DNA of 64,000 nt, taken from positions 51,686 to 115,685 of the forward strand of contig JAHLJZ010000073.1 in NCBI GenBank assembly GCA_025602915.1, in the 5' to 3' direction. This document shows positions 35,520 to 50,287 of the stretch, one piece after another. Below the pieces are notes generated by a model. It saw nothing but the letters and a program-made list of their open reading frames with translations. It made no database searches and was not told the origin of the DNA. This DNA comes from Paraphysoderma sedebokerense (taxonomy: Eukaryota > Blastocladiomycota > Physodermatomycetes > Physodermatales > Physodermataceae). A program made the translations under genes and the position numbers. Position 1 is the stretch's first letter. Each line of letters opens with the position of its first letter.

Positions 35520-35602
35520 GCAAGCATGGCCGAGTTGGTCTAAGGCGCCGCACTCAAGTTGCGGTCTCGTAAGAGGCGTGAGTTCGAATCTCACTGCTTG
35601 CA
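35520..35602 (+). tRNA. tRNA-Leu (CAA)
   Basis: Acceptor GCAAGCA pairs with TGCTTGC; anticodon stem CCGCA/TGCGG encloses loop CTCAAGT with anticodon CAA; a long variable arm (TCTCGTAAGAGGC) marks a type II tRNA; T arm GTGAG-TTCGAAT-CTCAC; discriminator A. It has 83 bases, no intron, and decodes UUG. Confidence 0.93.
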
Positions 35603-35962
35603 GTCTTTTTTTGCCCATAATGAGTAGCTGTGGTTATGCCGGTGTTGTATTGAAGTAAGTGAATGTAAGAAATGGGTGCGTTTATAGTTTTGACGTATTT
35701 TGACAAAGACAAGGCGATATACGACGGGAGTCGTGTTTATATTTATGAGGATTATACATTGGTGTTGAGCTTCCGTAACAGATTTTAGATTTAGAATTTG
35801 CATATCGGTAGATATAGATTCTAGAAGTAACCGGACATTGACGGCCATTTAAACAATATCGAAACACTACAACCTCTACAAAATGTATAACTCGCACCGA
35901 CCCTCAATCGGGCCCAATTCTGAAATTCCGATCTACAACAGTACCATGAACAACCATTAAAT

Positions 35963-36604
35963 CTATGACAATTTTGCAGCCATTTCATCACAAAATGTAG
36001 CCATCTTCACATCTCTTTCTGTCACACCACTAGCGTCATGGGTGGACCAAGTGATTTGTACTTTATTATACACATTAAACCATTCCTTTATAATGATATG
36101 TGTAGAGCGGTAGGTATGATGGGTTTCGACGATGCCACGAGATTTAGGTAGGCCGAGATAACAGGGGTATAAAGTAAATGATTTCCAGTTAGTGTAACCA
36201 TTCATATATCTTGATCAGTGCGTAAATCAATTGAACATCCAAGAAAAGGTTTGCGACGTAAACAAAACAATGCGCAATCACTAGATTTCTAATTTGTTTA
36301 TTTAAACTTGTAACAAATAAATTGTATAAGGATTTCTCACCGGATGATGATCTGATTTTTCACTCTTTACGGCAACAGCATTCATGAATCCCCAAGCGGT
36401 GATGAAATCTTTAAAGATAAATTCTTTGTAAATTGCGTCTCTGGAGGGCATTTTGTCGATCCACCCATTCGAGAATAACGGGGCAAGAGAGCTACTGCGA
36501 TTTGAGAGCTTTGAGATGGTAGTCATTATCGTGAATAAGAAGACAAAGAAAGGAAGATTGCGAAGGGTGATTTTGATGGTGGTTGAGTAAGATTTCTGAG
36601 GCAT
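35963..36604 (-). CDS. pterin-4-alpha-carbinolamine dehydratase
   Basis: Two exons, 36604-36341 and 36085-35963, joined in phase across a 255-base intron; 128 residues. It contains [28 protein letters not shown] and the signature EKSDHHP (end of exon 1) plus [20 protein letters not shown] (exon 2), with the His pair and the later His of the active site. The enzyme dehydrates 4a-hydroxytetrahydropterin to recycle tetrahydrobiopterin, or acts in molybdopterin-related pathways in organisms without aromatic hydroxylases (family knowledge). The first 26 residues are hydrophobic and basic and might be a presequence; a second ATG at residue 27 ([10 protein letters not shown]) would give the usual family length. 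Confidence 0.9.
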
Positions 36605-36896
36605 GGAAATTTCGTGGTCGGAAGAACACGGAAATAAATAGGGTCAGATTCTCAGAAGAGCAGAACTACTTTACGGTGAATTGAACATAGACATCAATCA
36701 AGCCTTATGCTTATTGAACATTAATATTCACAAAATAGCACTATAGATACACAAACATGTAATCAAAAAGTCTTCAAAATGTACAGCGGAGATAATTTGT
36801 GATTACATTTTCCACAAAGGGACTCTTTCATTACTTATTGAATCTTCACCAATTGTTTGTCTTGTCAAGTGAAATTCATAACATTGTCTAATCACT

Positions 36897-39829
<2,933 letters not shown>

Positions 39830-40294
39830 ATCTAATTAATGTATAGGTCTCAATACGCAAAAGGTGTTGGATAGTAATTGAACGCAACGATGAGAATGTA
39901 TATTCAGGAGGATTTTTGACAGCCGACAAATTCCGGGCCAAGGTTTTATTCGAGTACTGGAGCTCCTTTTCCACAGAGAGATACAAATGTGCCGGTAAGT
40001 GTAATTTTCGGTAATGAAAAGTTTCGGGAGTGATCAATTTTACAGCTTTGAATTTGAATCAATATTGATTCCGTCGGCAATTACAAAAATGAAAAAGAGT
40101 AACAATAAAATAAACTTTCGCATTTATTTACACAATCCCTCTTGAAATATTCCCCCTTCACATATTAATACCATCAAATACAATTCATTAGAACTCAAGC
40201 CAGATAACTAAAACATATTTAATAGAATTTTCTATTATAATCGATGCATCTCAATTTTAGCCCTTTCGAATCAACCGCTGAGTGGCAACTTGAT

Positions 40295-41404
40295 TTACTT
40301 TTCTGTGAGGGTTTGAATGAGATCTTTAAGAGGCTCTAGTTCCTTTTTGTCAATGAGATTAAAATTCTGTCATAGAAATCAACAAGATGTAATCTAGGTT
40401 AAAAACAGTCGTTGGTTGGACCTGAATCAAGTACTTGGACAAACCTGAACGAAAAATATAAAATGCTTAAAGCTCGTATTCAGATGAGCTTCTTCACCTA
40501 AACTGACAATTTTAGGGAAATGAGAGTGGTAAATATGGGCATAGACTCTAAAGAGGCGTTTGAAAATAGTGCTAACGGTTGATCGGAAATTCTTCGGGAA
40601 AGGGACACCTATCGAGATATGACAAGATATAAACGGCCGCTATCTAAGTAAACAATAGCCTGGAAAGATCCAAACCTATTTTAGAGGGGAATGTTTCTTC
40701 ATCATCTAGTTGATTTTGCACCCATGTCATCAGGTAGTCTACGTATTCTGGTGCCGACACTTTGACTGGTTTCTTGAACTGAACTCCGTCGCACCAGTGA
40801 TATTCATATCTATCACAGGTACAAGTATGATGAGAATTCAGCATATCAAATTCAATTTTCATGAAAGAAGCGGAAAAGACATACTTGGGACCTGCTGTCA
40901 TCACAGGACAGTCTTGCGGGGTACAAAATTCCGTGATTGTTCCATACAACATGTTAATTTGGTTGAAGAAATCGACAGCTATGGAATTGCAAGGATATTA
41001 GATGGGATGCATGCAGAAGCAATTCAACAGCAATTTCACATTTCAGGGAAACTCACTGTTTACGGCTAACCATTCGCATTCATCTTCACCCTCTGGTAAT
41101 GTGACAGCTAGTCGTAAGTTACCAGAACCAAGGGTTGCTTCAGCGTATTTTTTGAGCTGATGTTGTTTAGTTCCTAAGCACAACATTAAACCTTTAATTT
41201 TGCCATCAAAGACAACATTTATCAAGTGAAGAGGGGTATGAACCTTCGGCAATATTCTTTTTCGGTTTGAACGTTTTGTTCTTGTTTCTATACAATAAAA
41301 GACACAGAGTCAGCTACAGCAAGCTCCTCTTACAGTAGTTTTATCTTACTGTTCTATAACAAGAGTATAATAAGAAAAGATACGTACAATCCTAGAAAGT
41401 TCAT
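40295..41404 (-). CDS. MOB1: MOB kinase activator Mob1
   Basis: Seven exons on the minus strand: 41404-41388, 41287-41244, 41173-41057, 40978-40885, 40809-40676, 40608-40445 and 40366-40295; all phases agree, 213 residues, the family length. It reads [20 protein letters not shown], then [124 protein letters not shown]. The zinc-binding Cys/His residues of the fold are present. Mob1 binds and activates NDR/LATS kinases (Sid2/Dbf2) in the mitotic exit or septation network. The donor of intron 2 (GTTCAT) is unusual. The kinase upstream in this pathway type is the neighbouring gene. Confidence 0.95.
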
Positions 41405-42361
41405 ATTGGATAGTCTGTATGTCGAGAGTGAGGACGTGTATTAAGATGAGTGAATAGCTACACGGTAATTTAATCAATAGAAAACAGAAAATAAGTATGA
41501 ATATCGAGATATGTAAGGGTGGATAATCTGTCTCAACGGAATGACGAGCTCTCTGTGGTACTGCTAAATATCTATCAAGTCAACCAAGTTGGAAAGATGG
41601 CCAAGCGTGCCAGACACTTATCCGAATTACGGCGGATACTGAAACAAGTTATCTATATATAGTAGTCCGACATCAAGCAATGGCACAATTCCAAGTATTT
41701 CAGCTTGTAAATATAAGTCTGACATTATTACTCACCTCAAGGCAGCAGACTGTTATCGAGGGACGAGCACTTGATTTTGACTGATAAAGTGCGAGTAACG
41801 TCAAGGAGTGATATAGTATACAGCTAGGAAAACCGTTTGGTCTGAGTAGAGCAGAAACCGAATCCGCTATTCAATGTGGTGATTTACGGAATTCGGAACT
41901 CGATGTTTGAGCTAATGGAATTATAGCGGATGACTCTCTTCTCGGGAGACAGCCTGCGATCAGCACACAATAATTTATTTTATAGTAAAATATCATTCCT
42001 CGGCATATACATGCAACGATGCAAATTATTCAAGAGAATTCTGTGTATTCAGTATGCAGACATCGAAATTCAAATAAGAAGGCAGTATAAATGAAAAGTA
42101 AGTTTATTTTCTGATAAGATCAATACATCATATCGCTATATTCAAACAGTAACTACAAAGTCGGCATGAATCACAATAGATATCAGATATAATAGCACAA
42201 ATTGCATGACAAGTGTTCACCGAAAACGCATCCAAACAGTCTTAATTCGAAGAGGATCCCATCAGTTTCGAACTGTGGTGATCATAAAGACTGACGCGAA
42301 CAGATGTCATCCCATACTCTACTTTGATTTCAACTTTGACTGCAGTCGCGCAATATTACTT
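41405..42361. other. intergenic region
   Basis: About 950 bases between the MOB1 start and the 3' end of the reverse transcriptase gene. I see no gene, tRNA or long repeat. Confidence 0.4.
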
Positions 42362-44965
42362 CTAGTTGCCCCAACTGATTGACGACCGTCTGAAACTTTG
42401 AATTAAATTGAGCGGAATCAAATCTTTGTTGACAAACTCAAGTCCACCGAAAGCTTGTCCGATTTGGTTGCCATAATATATCAATAGTTGACTTGCGTAA
42501 TGCTTCACGTCTTCTGGGGGGTCATCTCCGAAAATTCGCTCTAAGGAAGAATTTATGTCGGCATCGAGAATAGAAGGCGCAATTTTGACAGGATGCGACA
42601 TTAATGAGACAAAAACTTCACGCCAATGGATTAGATGACTCTCCCGGGCACCGCAATAACCTTCCCAAGTATCTAACAGCGAAGATGCAACTTCTTCAAC
42701 TCGCTGCCGTCTAGAACGGACTGATCGGAAGTCCCAACCTACTGTTTCAGGCGGTGATGTAACATTTCCATCCTGTTTTTCCTTCATTCTCGCATTCCAT
42801 AAGTTGATGTCCTTTGCAGGTAGTTCAGAAAACCCTTTCTCCGCAGCATCATTCATTCTTTGCTTCAAAAGAATAATACTTATCAAAGGGTTGACTAATC
42901 CCAATCCTCCGGCCTTAATTGGCCAGTACGCCCACATCTCCATTACCTCCGCATCCCGTAAAATATCAAATTGTGACTTGATGGCATCGATGGGGTTCCC
43001 CTTAGTACCAGTGAAAACTTGATCGTGTATATATTTGATCGTTCGAGTAATGTCGTCCAGATGTTTTGCCCCGAACACATTGGCGGGCTTTCCGAAATTT
43101 CGAACGAAGAAGGACATAAAACGATTATATACGTTCACCCATGACATAACAGATTTCGCTTTGGAAAGACGGTCTTTCATTTCTGCGATCCGGGGCCCGA
43201 GATTAGTTTGTTCGATTCTGAATACTCCATCCGAATGAAAGGAGATAAATCCCCAACGAGGGGGAGACTGTGGAAGCGGTGCTTTCCCATAAATGATGGG
43301 ATTCCCTCCCAGAGATTCATTATTATCATGTGAAGGGGGACAGACAGCGGCTGAACCTGATTTCTCGAGGTTTAGCTTTAAGCACACCATCTTAGCATAC
43401 TTTTCCATCGATTCCCAAGCACGTATAACTTTTGTCTCGTCTTTATCACAGAACCAAAAGTCGTCATGCACTCGATAAATATTCAATTGCGAGGTTTGGT
43501 TGACATACAAATCCATAAGAAATAATATCGATTCACCGAACAAGACAGACAATACATGAGAAATGGGAACGCCTCGCAGTCGCATCTGGGGAGTATCTTG
43601 CTTTGAGAATGCCATCGGGGTTGATAGATATTTGACGAAGAATCGGATCCAAGGTTGGGGAACACCAAAAAATTCCATAATTATACGAATAGCATCATGG
43701 GGAATGGACGGACCAAACCATTCAATGTCAGTTCGCACAACAGTGAAGGACTGATTGGGTGATATAGTCTGATGTAACCGAGCTTCCGTGGCAACCAAAT
43801 GCAGCAATGATTGCTTGACGTCTACTCCTTTCGCCGAATCTAAATTATCCTCATCGTAACCAGCGCATTGATCAAGGAGACTTCGAGGCATGACTGATAA
43901 GAATGAACTAGAATGAGTTTGCTGTCGATAAGCTTCAATGGATTGAGAAGAATAGTTGGTTACCCGTTTCCATATGGTAGACTGATAAATATTCATAAAC
44001 TCTCGACGGAACATTTGACTCCAAGACACTCCAATGTAGTGCAAGAACAGGGCAGTGACGATATCTTCGTCATAGTAAGCCCGATATTTTCCCACAATCG
44101 ATCGTCGAACATCTACTAGCACTTTCCCATTCGGCCATTCCCATGAAGCGAAAGTTTTGAGTCGGCTCGTAAGAAGTGAAGCGATTTCGGACAAGACGGA
44201 TGTATTTTCACGGAGTTGCCGAAGAACTTGAGATTTCTCCTCATTCATCAAACCTTGAGCAAGCAATCCATCAATACACAACTTGACATGGTGACTTTCC
44301 AGGTCAACCATCTCCAAAAACTCTGCCGTTCTGGAGGCTCCTTTTCTTATCGAGTCCAGGTGCTCTCTCGCCTCGATATCTTCTACCGCCAACAACTCTT
44401 CCTCCAAGAATTTCTTGAACGCAGCGCCATCAAAGTCAGCAGGGGCGTGAATAATATCTTGCAACTGTCTGATGGAAGCGGTTTTATTGTCGGACTCCTC
44501 GTTTCGGATATCGCTGTATTCATTCCCTACATCATCCCAAGCGTCGTTCTGTTCTGATGTCGAAGCGCTTTGCTCAAACCAGTTGGCCAAAATTCTACCA
44601 AAAATGAAGGAGTATTCGAACTTTTTTTTGTTCCTTCTCATTTCACTTTGCAATATTCCAACCCAATGGTCCACGATTTTATCACTCAAACTTACATCGT
44701 CCTCGGCAAACGCAATGAATGTATCTGGATCGAAAGCACGGATACCTTGGGGCTTTGCCGGGGCATCTTTAAGTCCTTCATAAAGAAATCGAAGGGCTTC
44801 AACTTTATCGGCTCGGTGAATTTCGTTGAACTTCGCCTCAAGGTTATCAAAATAGTGGATCATCAGGTCACGTTGTTGCTTAAGGGTGTTAATCTTCTCA
44901 GTCGTCACATCCTGTAGGAATTGGTTCAAAGAAAGTGTAGATTTTTCCATTTTCAATCCGTACAT
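42362..44965 (-). CDS. reverse transcriptase-related cellular gene (rvt type)
   Basis: Single exon, 867 residues. The first 60 residues look coiled-coil (LQDVTTEKINTLKQQRDLMI). The reverse transcriptase core lies at about 280-620: motif A VVRTDIEWF with its Asp near residue 413, motif B LRGVPISHVLSVLFGESILF near 462, motif C YRVHDDFWF with the Asp pair near 501, and motif D LKLNLEKSGS near 529. I see no endonuclease, integrase, RNase H, gag or LTR, and no poly-A or flanking repeat. Intact catalytic Asp residues, an N-terminal coiled coil and the single stand-alone ORF match the rvt class of host-encoded reverse transcriptase genes known from fungi and rotifers. Alternatives are a group II-like or telomerase-like relic. 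The biological role of rvt proteins is not settled. A TATA box lies about 155 bases upstream. Start could also be residue 6 (ATG at 44950). Confidence 0.8.
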   Translation of the reverse strand: MYGLKMEKSTLSLNQFLQDVTTEKINTLKQQRDLMIHYFDNLEAKFNEIHRADKVEALRFLYEGLKDAPAKPQGIRAFDPDTFIAFAEDDVSLSDKIVDHWVGILQSEMRRNKKKFEYSFIFGRILANWFEQSASTSEQNDAWDDVGNEYSDIRNEESDNKTASIRQLQDIIHAPADFDGAAFKKFLEEELLAVEDIEAREHLDSIRKGASRTAEFLEMVDLESHHVKLCIDGLLAQGLMNEEKSQVLRQLRENTSVLSEIASLLTSRLKTFASWEWPNGKVLVDVRRSIVGKYRAYYDEDIVTALFLHYIGVSWSQMFRREFMNIYQSTIWKRVTNYSSQSIEAYRQQTHSSSFLSVMPRSLLDQCAGYDEDNLDSAKGVDVKQSLLHLVATEARLHQTISPNQSFTVVRTDIEWFGPSIPHDAIRIIMEFFGVPQPWIRFFVKYLSTPMAFSKQDTPQMRLRGVPISHVLSVLFGESILFLMDLYVNQTSQLNIYRVHDDFWFCDKDETKVIRAWESMEKYAKMVCLKLNLEKSGSAAVCPPSHDNNESLGGNPIIYGKAPLPQSPPRWGFISFHSDGVFRIEQTNLGPRIAEMKDRLSKAKSVMSWVNVYNRFMSFFVRNFGKPANVFGAKHLDDITRTIKYIHDQVFTGTKGNPIDAIKSQFDILRDAEVMEMWAYWPIKAGGLGLVNPLISIILLKQRMNDAAEKGFSELPAKDINLWNARMKEKQDGNVTSPPETVGWDFRSVRSRRQRVEEVASSLLDTWEGYCGARESHLIHWREVFVSLMSHPVKIAPSILDADINSSLERIFGDDPPEDVKHYASQLLIYYGNQIGQAFGGLEFVNKDLIPLNLIQSFRRSSISWGN

Positions 44966-45743
44966 CAATCAAGAAAGATTGACAGAAAGTATTGTATCAA
45001 ATTGTATCAGTAAAGACAGTTGGCGAGAATAATTTTCAACGATGAATGAGTAGTTCTGTGCTATCTTGGGAGGTGAGGGTTGTTGTGTTTACTTTTTGTG
45101 GTGGAGTACTCGCGATGGTTTTTATATGCCTCAGCTGCTAAATGGATCGACAGCAACTGCGCGGGTACAACCACTGTGCAACCGCACCACGATTACTGCC
45201 AACGAAGCATTTTAATCAGACTAAATGATAGCAAGCAATATCTAGGAATAATGGACTGAATTTTTAAAACATTTAGAACCAGTGGCACTACCGATGATGC
45301 AGAAAATAAGATCCTCAACATTGATCTGATGTTGGCTTACAATTGCTTTATAACTATTCGCTATCTGATTCAAACAAGATCATAAGGTAATTTTTCGGTG
45401 TCCTTGGTTTATAATATAACTCCCAGATATCTTGGCCAATTTGAGTCGGGCTTTCAATCAATTGATGAAACTCCGGTCAGGAGAACTGGATAGCCTTACT
45501 CTCAGTGAATCTATACGGGATTCAGATACTTAAGAACTTCATCCGACGATAGGCGTTGAATTAAGAGGCCATATGTTAATTTATGGGACATATTTATATT
45601 ATGTTGGCTGATTCACTAGGGAACCGCAGAGAGACTCAAGAATATGATACATGTAATTCACAATAAATAGATATTTCTTATATTTACACCTTATATTAGT
45701 CAGATATCCGATGCTTACATTCCACCGTTTTTCTTGCACGAGC
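44966..45743. other. upstream region of the reverse transcriptase gene
   Basis: Contains the promoter of the reverse transcriptase gene and the 3' flank of the first small secreted protein gene. No other feature is supported. Confidence 0.4.
45120..45126 (-). promoter_or_regulatory. TATA box of the reverse transcriptase gene
   Basis: The minus strand reads TATAAAA about 155 bases upstream of the ATG. It is a plausible core promoter element for a transcribed host gene. Confidence 0.45.
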
Positions 45744-46205
45744 TCAAATCTGCTGTGTGGTAGTGCGAGTACTTTGTTTGCCGTTGATATTTGTACTGAT
45801 AGTTGTCACGGATTCGCCCGGGCCGGCATTGCTAACTGCATTAGCGGTGTTTCCTTGTGATGCTCCTTCGGCCTCACTTGTTGAGAATCCCGAAAATCCT
45901 GGAAACCCCCCTTCAGGAAATTTCGGAAAGTTTCCTTGAGGAAATTGTGGAAAGCCGCCTTGAGGGAAACCCGGGATGCCCTGACCGCTTCCTCCACGGT
46001 AAGTCTTGGTGTTGCCCCCATCATTAATGACGGTGACTGATTCCCCGGGGCCAGCTATTGCGTTTACACCACCACCACTGTTGCCAGAAGGCATAGCTGG
46101 GAAACCTCCAGGGAAAAGATTGCCGAAATCGACTTGAGGTAGGGGAAAACACGTACTTAATGCGAAGAGAGCGACGAAGAAGACGGATTTAAAAGAGATG
46201 CTCAT
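45744..46205 (-). CDS. small secreted Gly/Pro/Phe-rich protein, AGPGES family member 1
   Basis: Single exon, 153 residues. Signal peptide at about 1-20 (MSISFKSVFFVALFALSTCF). The mature part is rich in Gly, Pro and Phe with FPQGGFPQFPQGNFPKFPEG repeats. It carries two copies of a family motif, AGPGESVTVINDGG near residue 52 and AGPGESVTTIS near residue 128, the latter followed by TNINGKQSTRTTT. Three further genes to the right share this motif. There are very few cysteines. A TATAAATA lies a few bases upstream of the ATG, too close to be sure it is the promoter. Export from the cell is likely; the function, whether wall protein or effector, is unknown. Confidence 0.75.
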   Translation of the reverse strand: MSISFKSVFFVALFALSTCFPLPQVDFGNLFPGGFPAMPSGNSGGGVNAIAGPGESVTVINDGGNTKTYRGGSGQGIPGFPQGGFPQFPQGNFPKFPEGGFPGFSGFSTSEAEGASQGNTANAVSNAGPGESVTTISTNINGKQSTRTTTQQI

Positions 46206-47142
46206 TCTTGTATTTATAATGTAAAAGTGATGTGTATGCAGCTTATGCTAAAATTACCTGCGGATATGTCCATATTTATGTAACCGCATATTGAGCATAA
46301 GCTAGAAGAAGCCACAATTTTGCGCAAGATGAATCTTGATATTTGAACATATTTATTTTGAATTAGCCGGAAAATCATCACTACCGAGTGCCAAGATATT
46401 CTCAGCCTCACGGATGAGATTAAAATTTCAGAAAACAAAGATCCGGTCCGATAAAGTGACCCAACCGAGATTGGTGCGCCTCATAAACCAAATCAACCTT
46501 ATAAAGCTGGCATGATAAGCAATACAAAGCCACTTCTATTTTTAAGATATCACAGCAGTGTAATTTGTCGGAACCACAGTGTCTACCCGGTTTCCATCAT
46601 GTGCAAATGACAATGCACCTAGCACAATATTGATTAAAAGTGGCATTAAGCTCTCACCAGAGAGAATATATATGATTGAGCATATGGAAAGTAATGTAAA
46701 AGATTTATATAATCGCAACTCGGAAGAAGGAATACGGTGCCTCACAACTACACTTAGGTTATTCTTTCTACCTTCATTAATTTAATATCTACGCAATATT
46801 TTCCGTGATAGTATTTGTGCACATCAATATTTCACAAATGCAAACGATCGTGTCTTCAAGCGAGTATATTTTTCTCAGATTACTCATATGATAATAAATG
46901 CTTGGAGGTCAAATGATAATTAAATACGGAAATAAAGAAGGCAGAAGGTGTACAGAAGAACTTAAAGACGAGTGATTTATTTTACATTTCTTTAACAAAT
47001 AACATATTATCAACAACGTCATTTACAATTACAATAGAGCAGCTTGAATCATATACAATCAATTGGCGCCGCGTTGTAGAATATTATAAGCTTATCTGTT
47101 GTCATTGCACTCGATTGATTCTTGGAATCATATGTTCAGAAA

Positions 47143-47487
47143 TTAGACACGCACACGGATCGGCCTTCTGGTCGTTTTCGTAGTTTCTCTGCCGTTGATG
47201 TTTCTGCTGATATTTTCAACGAATTCTCCAGGGCCAGCACTGCTCACTGCATTGGCTCCATTGGCCCCAAGGCTGCGGACCCCTATTCGAGTATTGCTAG
47301 CCGGTCTGCGGGTATTTTGAGTACCTGGGTTACTTCCTCCACGATTGGTCGTCACTTTACCGTTATCGTTGATTACCGTGACTGATTCGCCAGGGCCAGC
47401 TACGGCGATTGCCTCTACGGGTTGCGCGGACACGGTCGCAGACAAAGCAAGAAGAGCGAAGATGATCAAGATTTGTTTGGCATTCAT
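47143..47487 (-). CDS. small secreted protein, AGPGES family member 2
   Basis: Single exon, 114 residues from the ATG at 47487. Signal peptide MNAKQILIIFALLALSATVS ending before AQPVEA. The mature protein begins VEAIAVAGPGESVTVINDNG, continues KVTTNRGGSNPG, has a linker, and ends with a second motif AGPGEFVENISRNINGRETT plus a basic tail TRRPIRVRV. This copy preserves both halves of the family architecture. TATAAATAC stands about 105 bases upstream of the ATG. I know of no described family with this motif. Function unknown. Confidence 0.75.
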   Translation of the reverse strand: MNAKQILIIFALLALSATVSAQPVEAIAVAGPGESVTVINDNGKVTTNRGGSNPGTQNTRRPASNTRIGVRSLGANGANAVSSAGPGEFVENISRNINGRETTKTTRRPIRVRV

Positions 47488-47590
47488 GGTTATTTTTGTT
47501 GATAGGTGTTCGGGTGTTACTTTGTTTATGTAGTTGATTAAGGATGATTGGCGATACTGTTTTTCTGAGGAATTATTCACGAGAAATGCT

Positions 47591-47599
47591 GTATTTATA
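47591..47599 (-). promoter_or_regulatory. TATA box of secreted family member 2
   Basis: The minus strand reads TATAAATAC 104 bases upstream of the ATG. The same nine bases stand at equivalent places before members 3 and 4. Confidence 0.6.
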
Positions 47600-48530
47600 T
47601 TCCCTGTGTTCTTCAATATCGGCAAGTCACAGTTTGTTTCTCTAAATTGGCAACAATGGTTGCGCGCTTAAAGCCCAAAAAGCTATTTAAGTAGGCCAAT
47701 AAGTTATGATTTTGAAATACTTACGAGAAAAGTTATTTTTGGAGATAATTCATGAGCTATTGTCTTAGCCTCCTCATAGAATGTCGCTACACAATAAAAT
47801 CCCGACTATCTAATCTGCACAATGAAGGTTGGTAATTGTAATCTTCAATTGACGCGCCACTTAATGGAAATATTTAAACTGAAGTTGGTATTATCAGCAT
47901 TTCAAAGCCACTGTTATTTTAAGAATCATCAGTTTCCTTATTTTGGTATTTTCGTTCTTCCGGAAAGGTCAGCGACCTATTGTTATTCCCCATTCTCTAT
48001 ACTGTAAGATCTCAGTGCACAGAATTGTCAGCATTTCAGCCACTGCTATTTTAAGAATCATCACTTTCCTTATTTTTGTAATTTCATGACAGGGGAAGCT
48101 GGCAAGAATCTCTGTTTAATTGTAACAGCAAATAACTATATAGGGCCCTCAACATTTATTCTGCCATGCGTCTTGAATATTGATAATTTTCTAGGCTAAA
48201 AATTGATTCCCGTTAACATTCTACAGACTTGCTTCCCAAAAGCCTTTGTGTTCGCACATCCAGCCAATTAAGCAGCTGCAGAGCCAAAAGATAATTGGGT
48301 ACCGAATACAAAAGTGTATTTGATGCTTCACATGGTCATTGATACTTAACGATATACTTCAAGAATAACGATTGTATTTACATATTTCGCTAACCACAAA
48401 AAATATACATATCCACCAGATCATTTTATTTAATAAATATGGCGCTTATACTATCGTGGTGTTAATTATTCATTCGACTGATCTTAAAATGAGCAATTCA
48501 GGCTCGAACAGAAAACGGGTTTTTAGTGCA

Positions 48531-48897
48531 TTTCGTCCGTTTCTCTTCCGTTGATATTTCTGCTGATACCTCAGAAGGAGTCATTAAAGAAATCATCGTT
48601 GAATGCATCTTCCCCGCCGGTTCGGCCTCCTCTTTGAGTGCGTCTACCAGCCGGTCCGCGGGAATTTGGAGAGTCATTAAAGAAATCATCTTCGAATGCA
48701 TCGGCCTAGTCTTTTCGACCTCCTCTTCGAGTGTCTTGGCCACTTCCACCGCGATTGGTCGTAATTCTACCGTTATCGTTGATAACCGCAACTGATTCAC
48801 CAGGGCCTGCATCGGCGATTGCCTCTACAGGTCTGGCGGACACTACGGATGTCAAGGCAAGAAGAGCGAAGATGATCAAGATTGATTTGATACGCAT
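48531..48897 (-). pseudogene. small secreted protein, AGPGES family member 3, interrupted
   Basis: The frame from ATG 48897 encodes the shared signal peptide (MRIKSILIIFALLALTSVVS) and ADAGPGESVAVINDNG, then RITTNRGGSGQDTRRGGRKD, and stops with TAG at 48706, 63 residues. Beyond the stop the same frame continues with two units of the type DAFxDDFFNDS separated by TQRGGR, a TGA, and then ISRNINGRET, the family C-terminus. So an originally longer protein was shortened by two in-frame stops with no frameshift. The short product may still be made and secreted. TATAAATAC lies about 91 bases upstream of the ATG. Confidence 0.65.
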
Positions 48898-48987
48898 GGT
48901 TGGATAAATGTGCGATGTACTTTGATTTATAGATGGTAAAGATGGTTGCTGATGCTGGAACTTGATGGAACCATTGGCGGACAGTCC

Positions 48988-48996
48988 GTATTTATA
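48988..48996 (-). promoter_or_regulatory. TATA box of secreted family member 3
   Basis: TATAAATAC on the minus strand, 91 bases upstream of the ATG, conserved with members 2 and 4. Confidence 0.6.
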
Positions 48997-50287
48997 TTCG
49001 CGGTAGATCTCACAGTTACTTCTCGCAAGATTAACTACAACGGTCGCGCGTTAGACCACCAAACAAGCCATACTTCGGCCATGAAAATGAGAGAAAGTTA
49101 GAAATCCGAAATACCTTTATATAGAATAAGATTCTTAATGAAAATTAGTGGATGATTGTCTCAGCCACTCGCCCGAAATTAAAGGGCCAATAAACTAATG
49201 GGTTGCGAACATGAAGGCTGCGCAGGCGCAACGGGTTTGGTAATTTGCTGCGGTTAATTGATACTTCACAAGTCGGGTAATAATTTCAAACTTAAACTGG
49301 CGCGATAAGCGTTAAAAAGCGCTGCTATTTTTATGATATCGCACCCTGTAATGTCTTACTCGGAGAAGCGGTATCTGCCAGTGGCAGAAGAGGGTATAAT
49401 ATAAATCACGAATGGGATTAGCATGGTAGAATGCATACTATTGAGAATTGCGACGAATGTCCAAGTAATACTTATTTTGATATGTAAAATACTTTGTTTG
49501 CATAACAGAGAAATTGATTGACTTAGTAGTGAACTCACATTTAGAAATGAATAGTATAATCAGAAATCATGACAGGGGAAGCTGGCAAGAAAAGCTGATT
49601 TAGCGGTTACTGAGAATAAAACATTATGGGGCCCTTATGTTTCTTTTTACCTTCATCTGTGAAGTTCAATATTCTCGTAGCGTAATCTTTGAACTTCATT
49701 AATAATCTGCGAACATAGTTCGTAAGCGCTTATGTTGTCTGCACATTCTGCCGATTAAGCACCTACGTCAGAGCCAGAAATAATTAGGCACCAAATTAAA
49801 AAGTGTATTGATGCTAGGATAAGATTTCATTTTTATTTTTAGTTTTCTGCTACTCCAATGCTACATCGCGGCAACCAATAGTTTATATACTCCATATTAT
49901 TGGTTTCCACGATTCTACGGTTTCCAACAATGGGTTAGTTAGCATGGTCATTGGGAGTGCCACCTGATTTGATTGTGATTCATAAATTAGTAATAATAGA
50001 TGAGAAGTCTGGATATTGCGATTATAATATAATTTTTGTATAAAATGATCCGTTACAGACACGCAAATGATACTTAACGATATACTTCAAGAATAACAAT
50101 TTTATTTACATATTTCGCTTACCACAAATATATATACATCGACTAAACCATTCAAGTTAATAAATAGGGCGCTATGGATGTTAACTCATTCGACTGATCT
50201 TAAAATTAAGAGATTCAGGCTCCAACAGAAAACGGGTTTTTAGTTGCTTTTCATCTGTTTCTCTTCCGTCGATATTTCCGCTGATAC

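Larger units (their letters stand above)
48341..49345. repeat. segmental duplication unit carrying secreted family member 3
   Basis: The stretch from GATACTTAACGATATACTTC (48341) through the gene and its upstream region matches the unit starting at 50069, offset by 1,728 bases. Coding and noncoding parts are both conserved, so whole segments of about 1-1.7 kb were duplicated, not only the genes. Confidence 0.7.

Noticed and set aside
42362-44965. Interpretation of the reverse transcriptase gene as a LINE or LTR element
   Set aside because: No endonuclease, RNase H, integrase, gag, LTR, poly-A tail or target duplication is visible around it.
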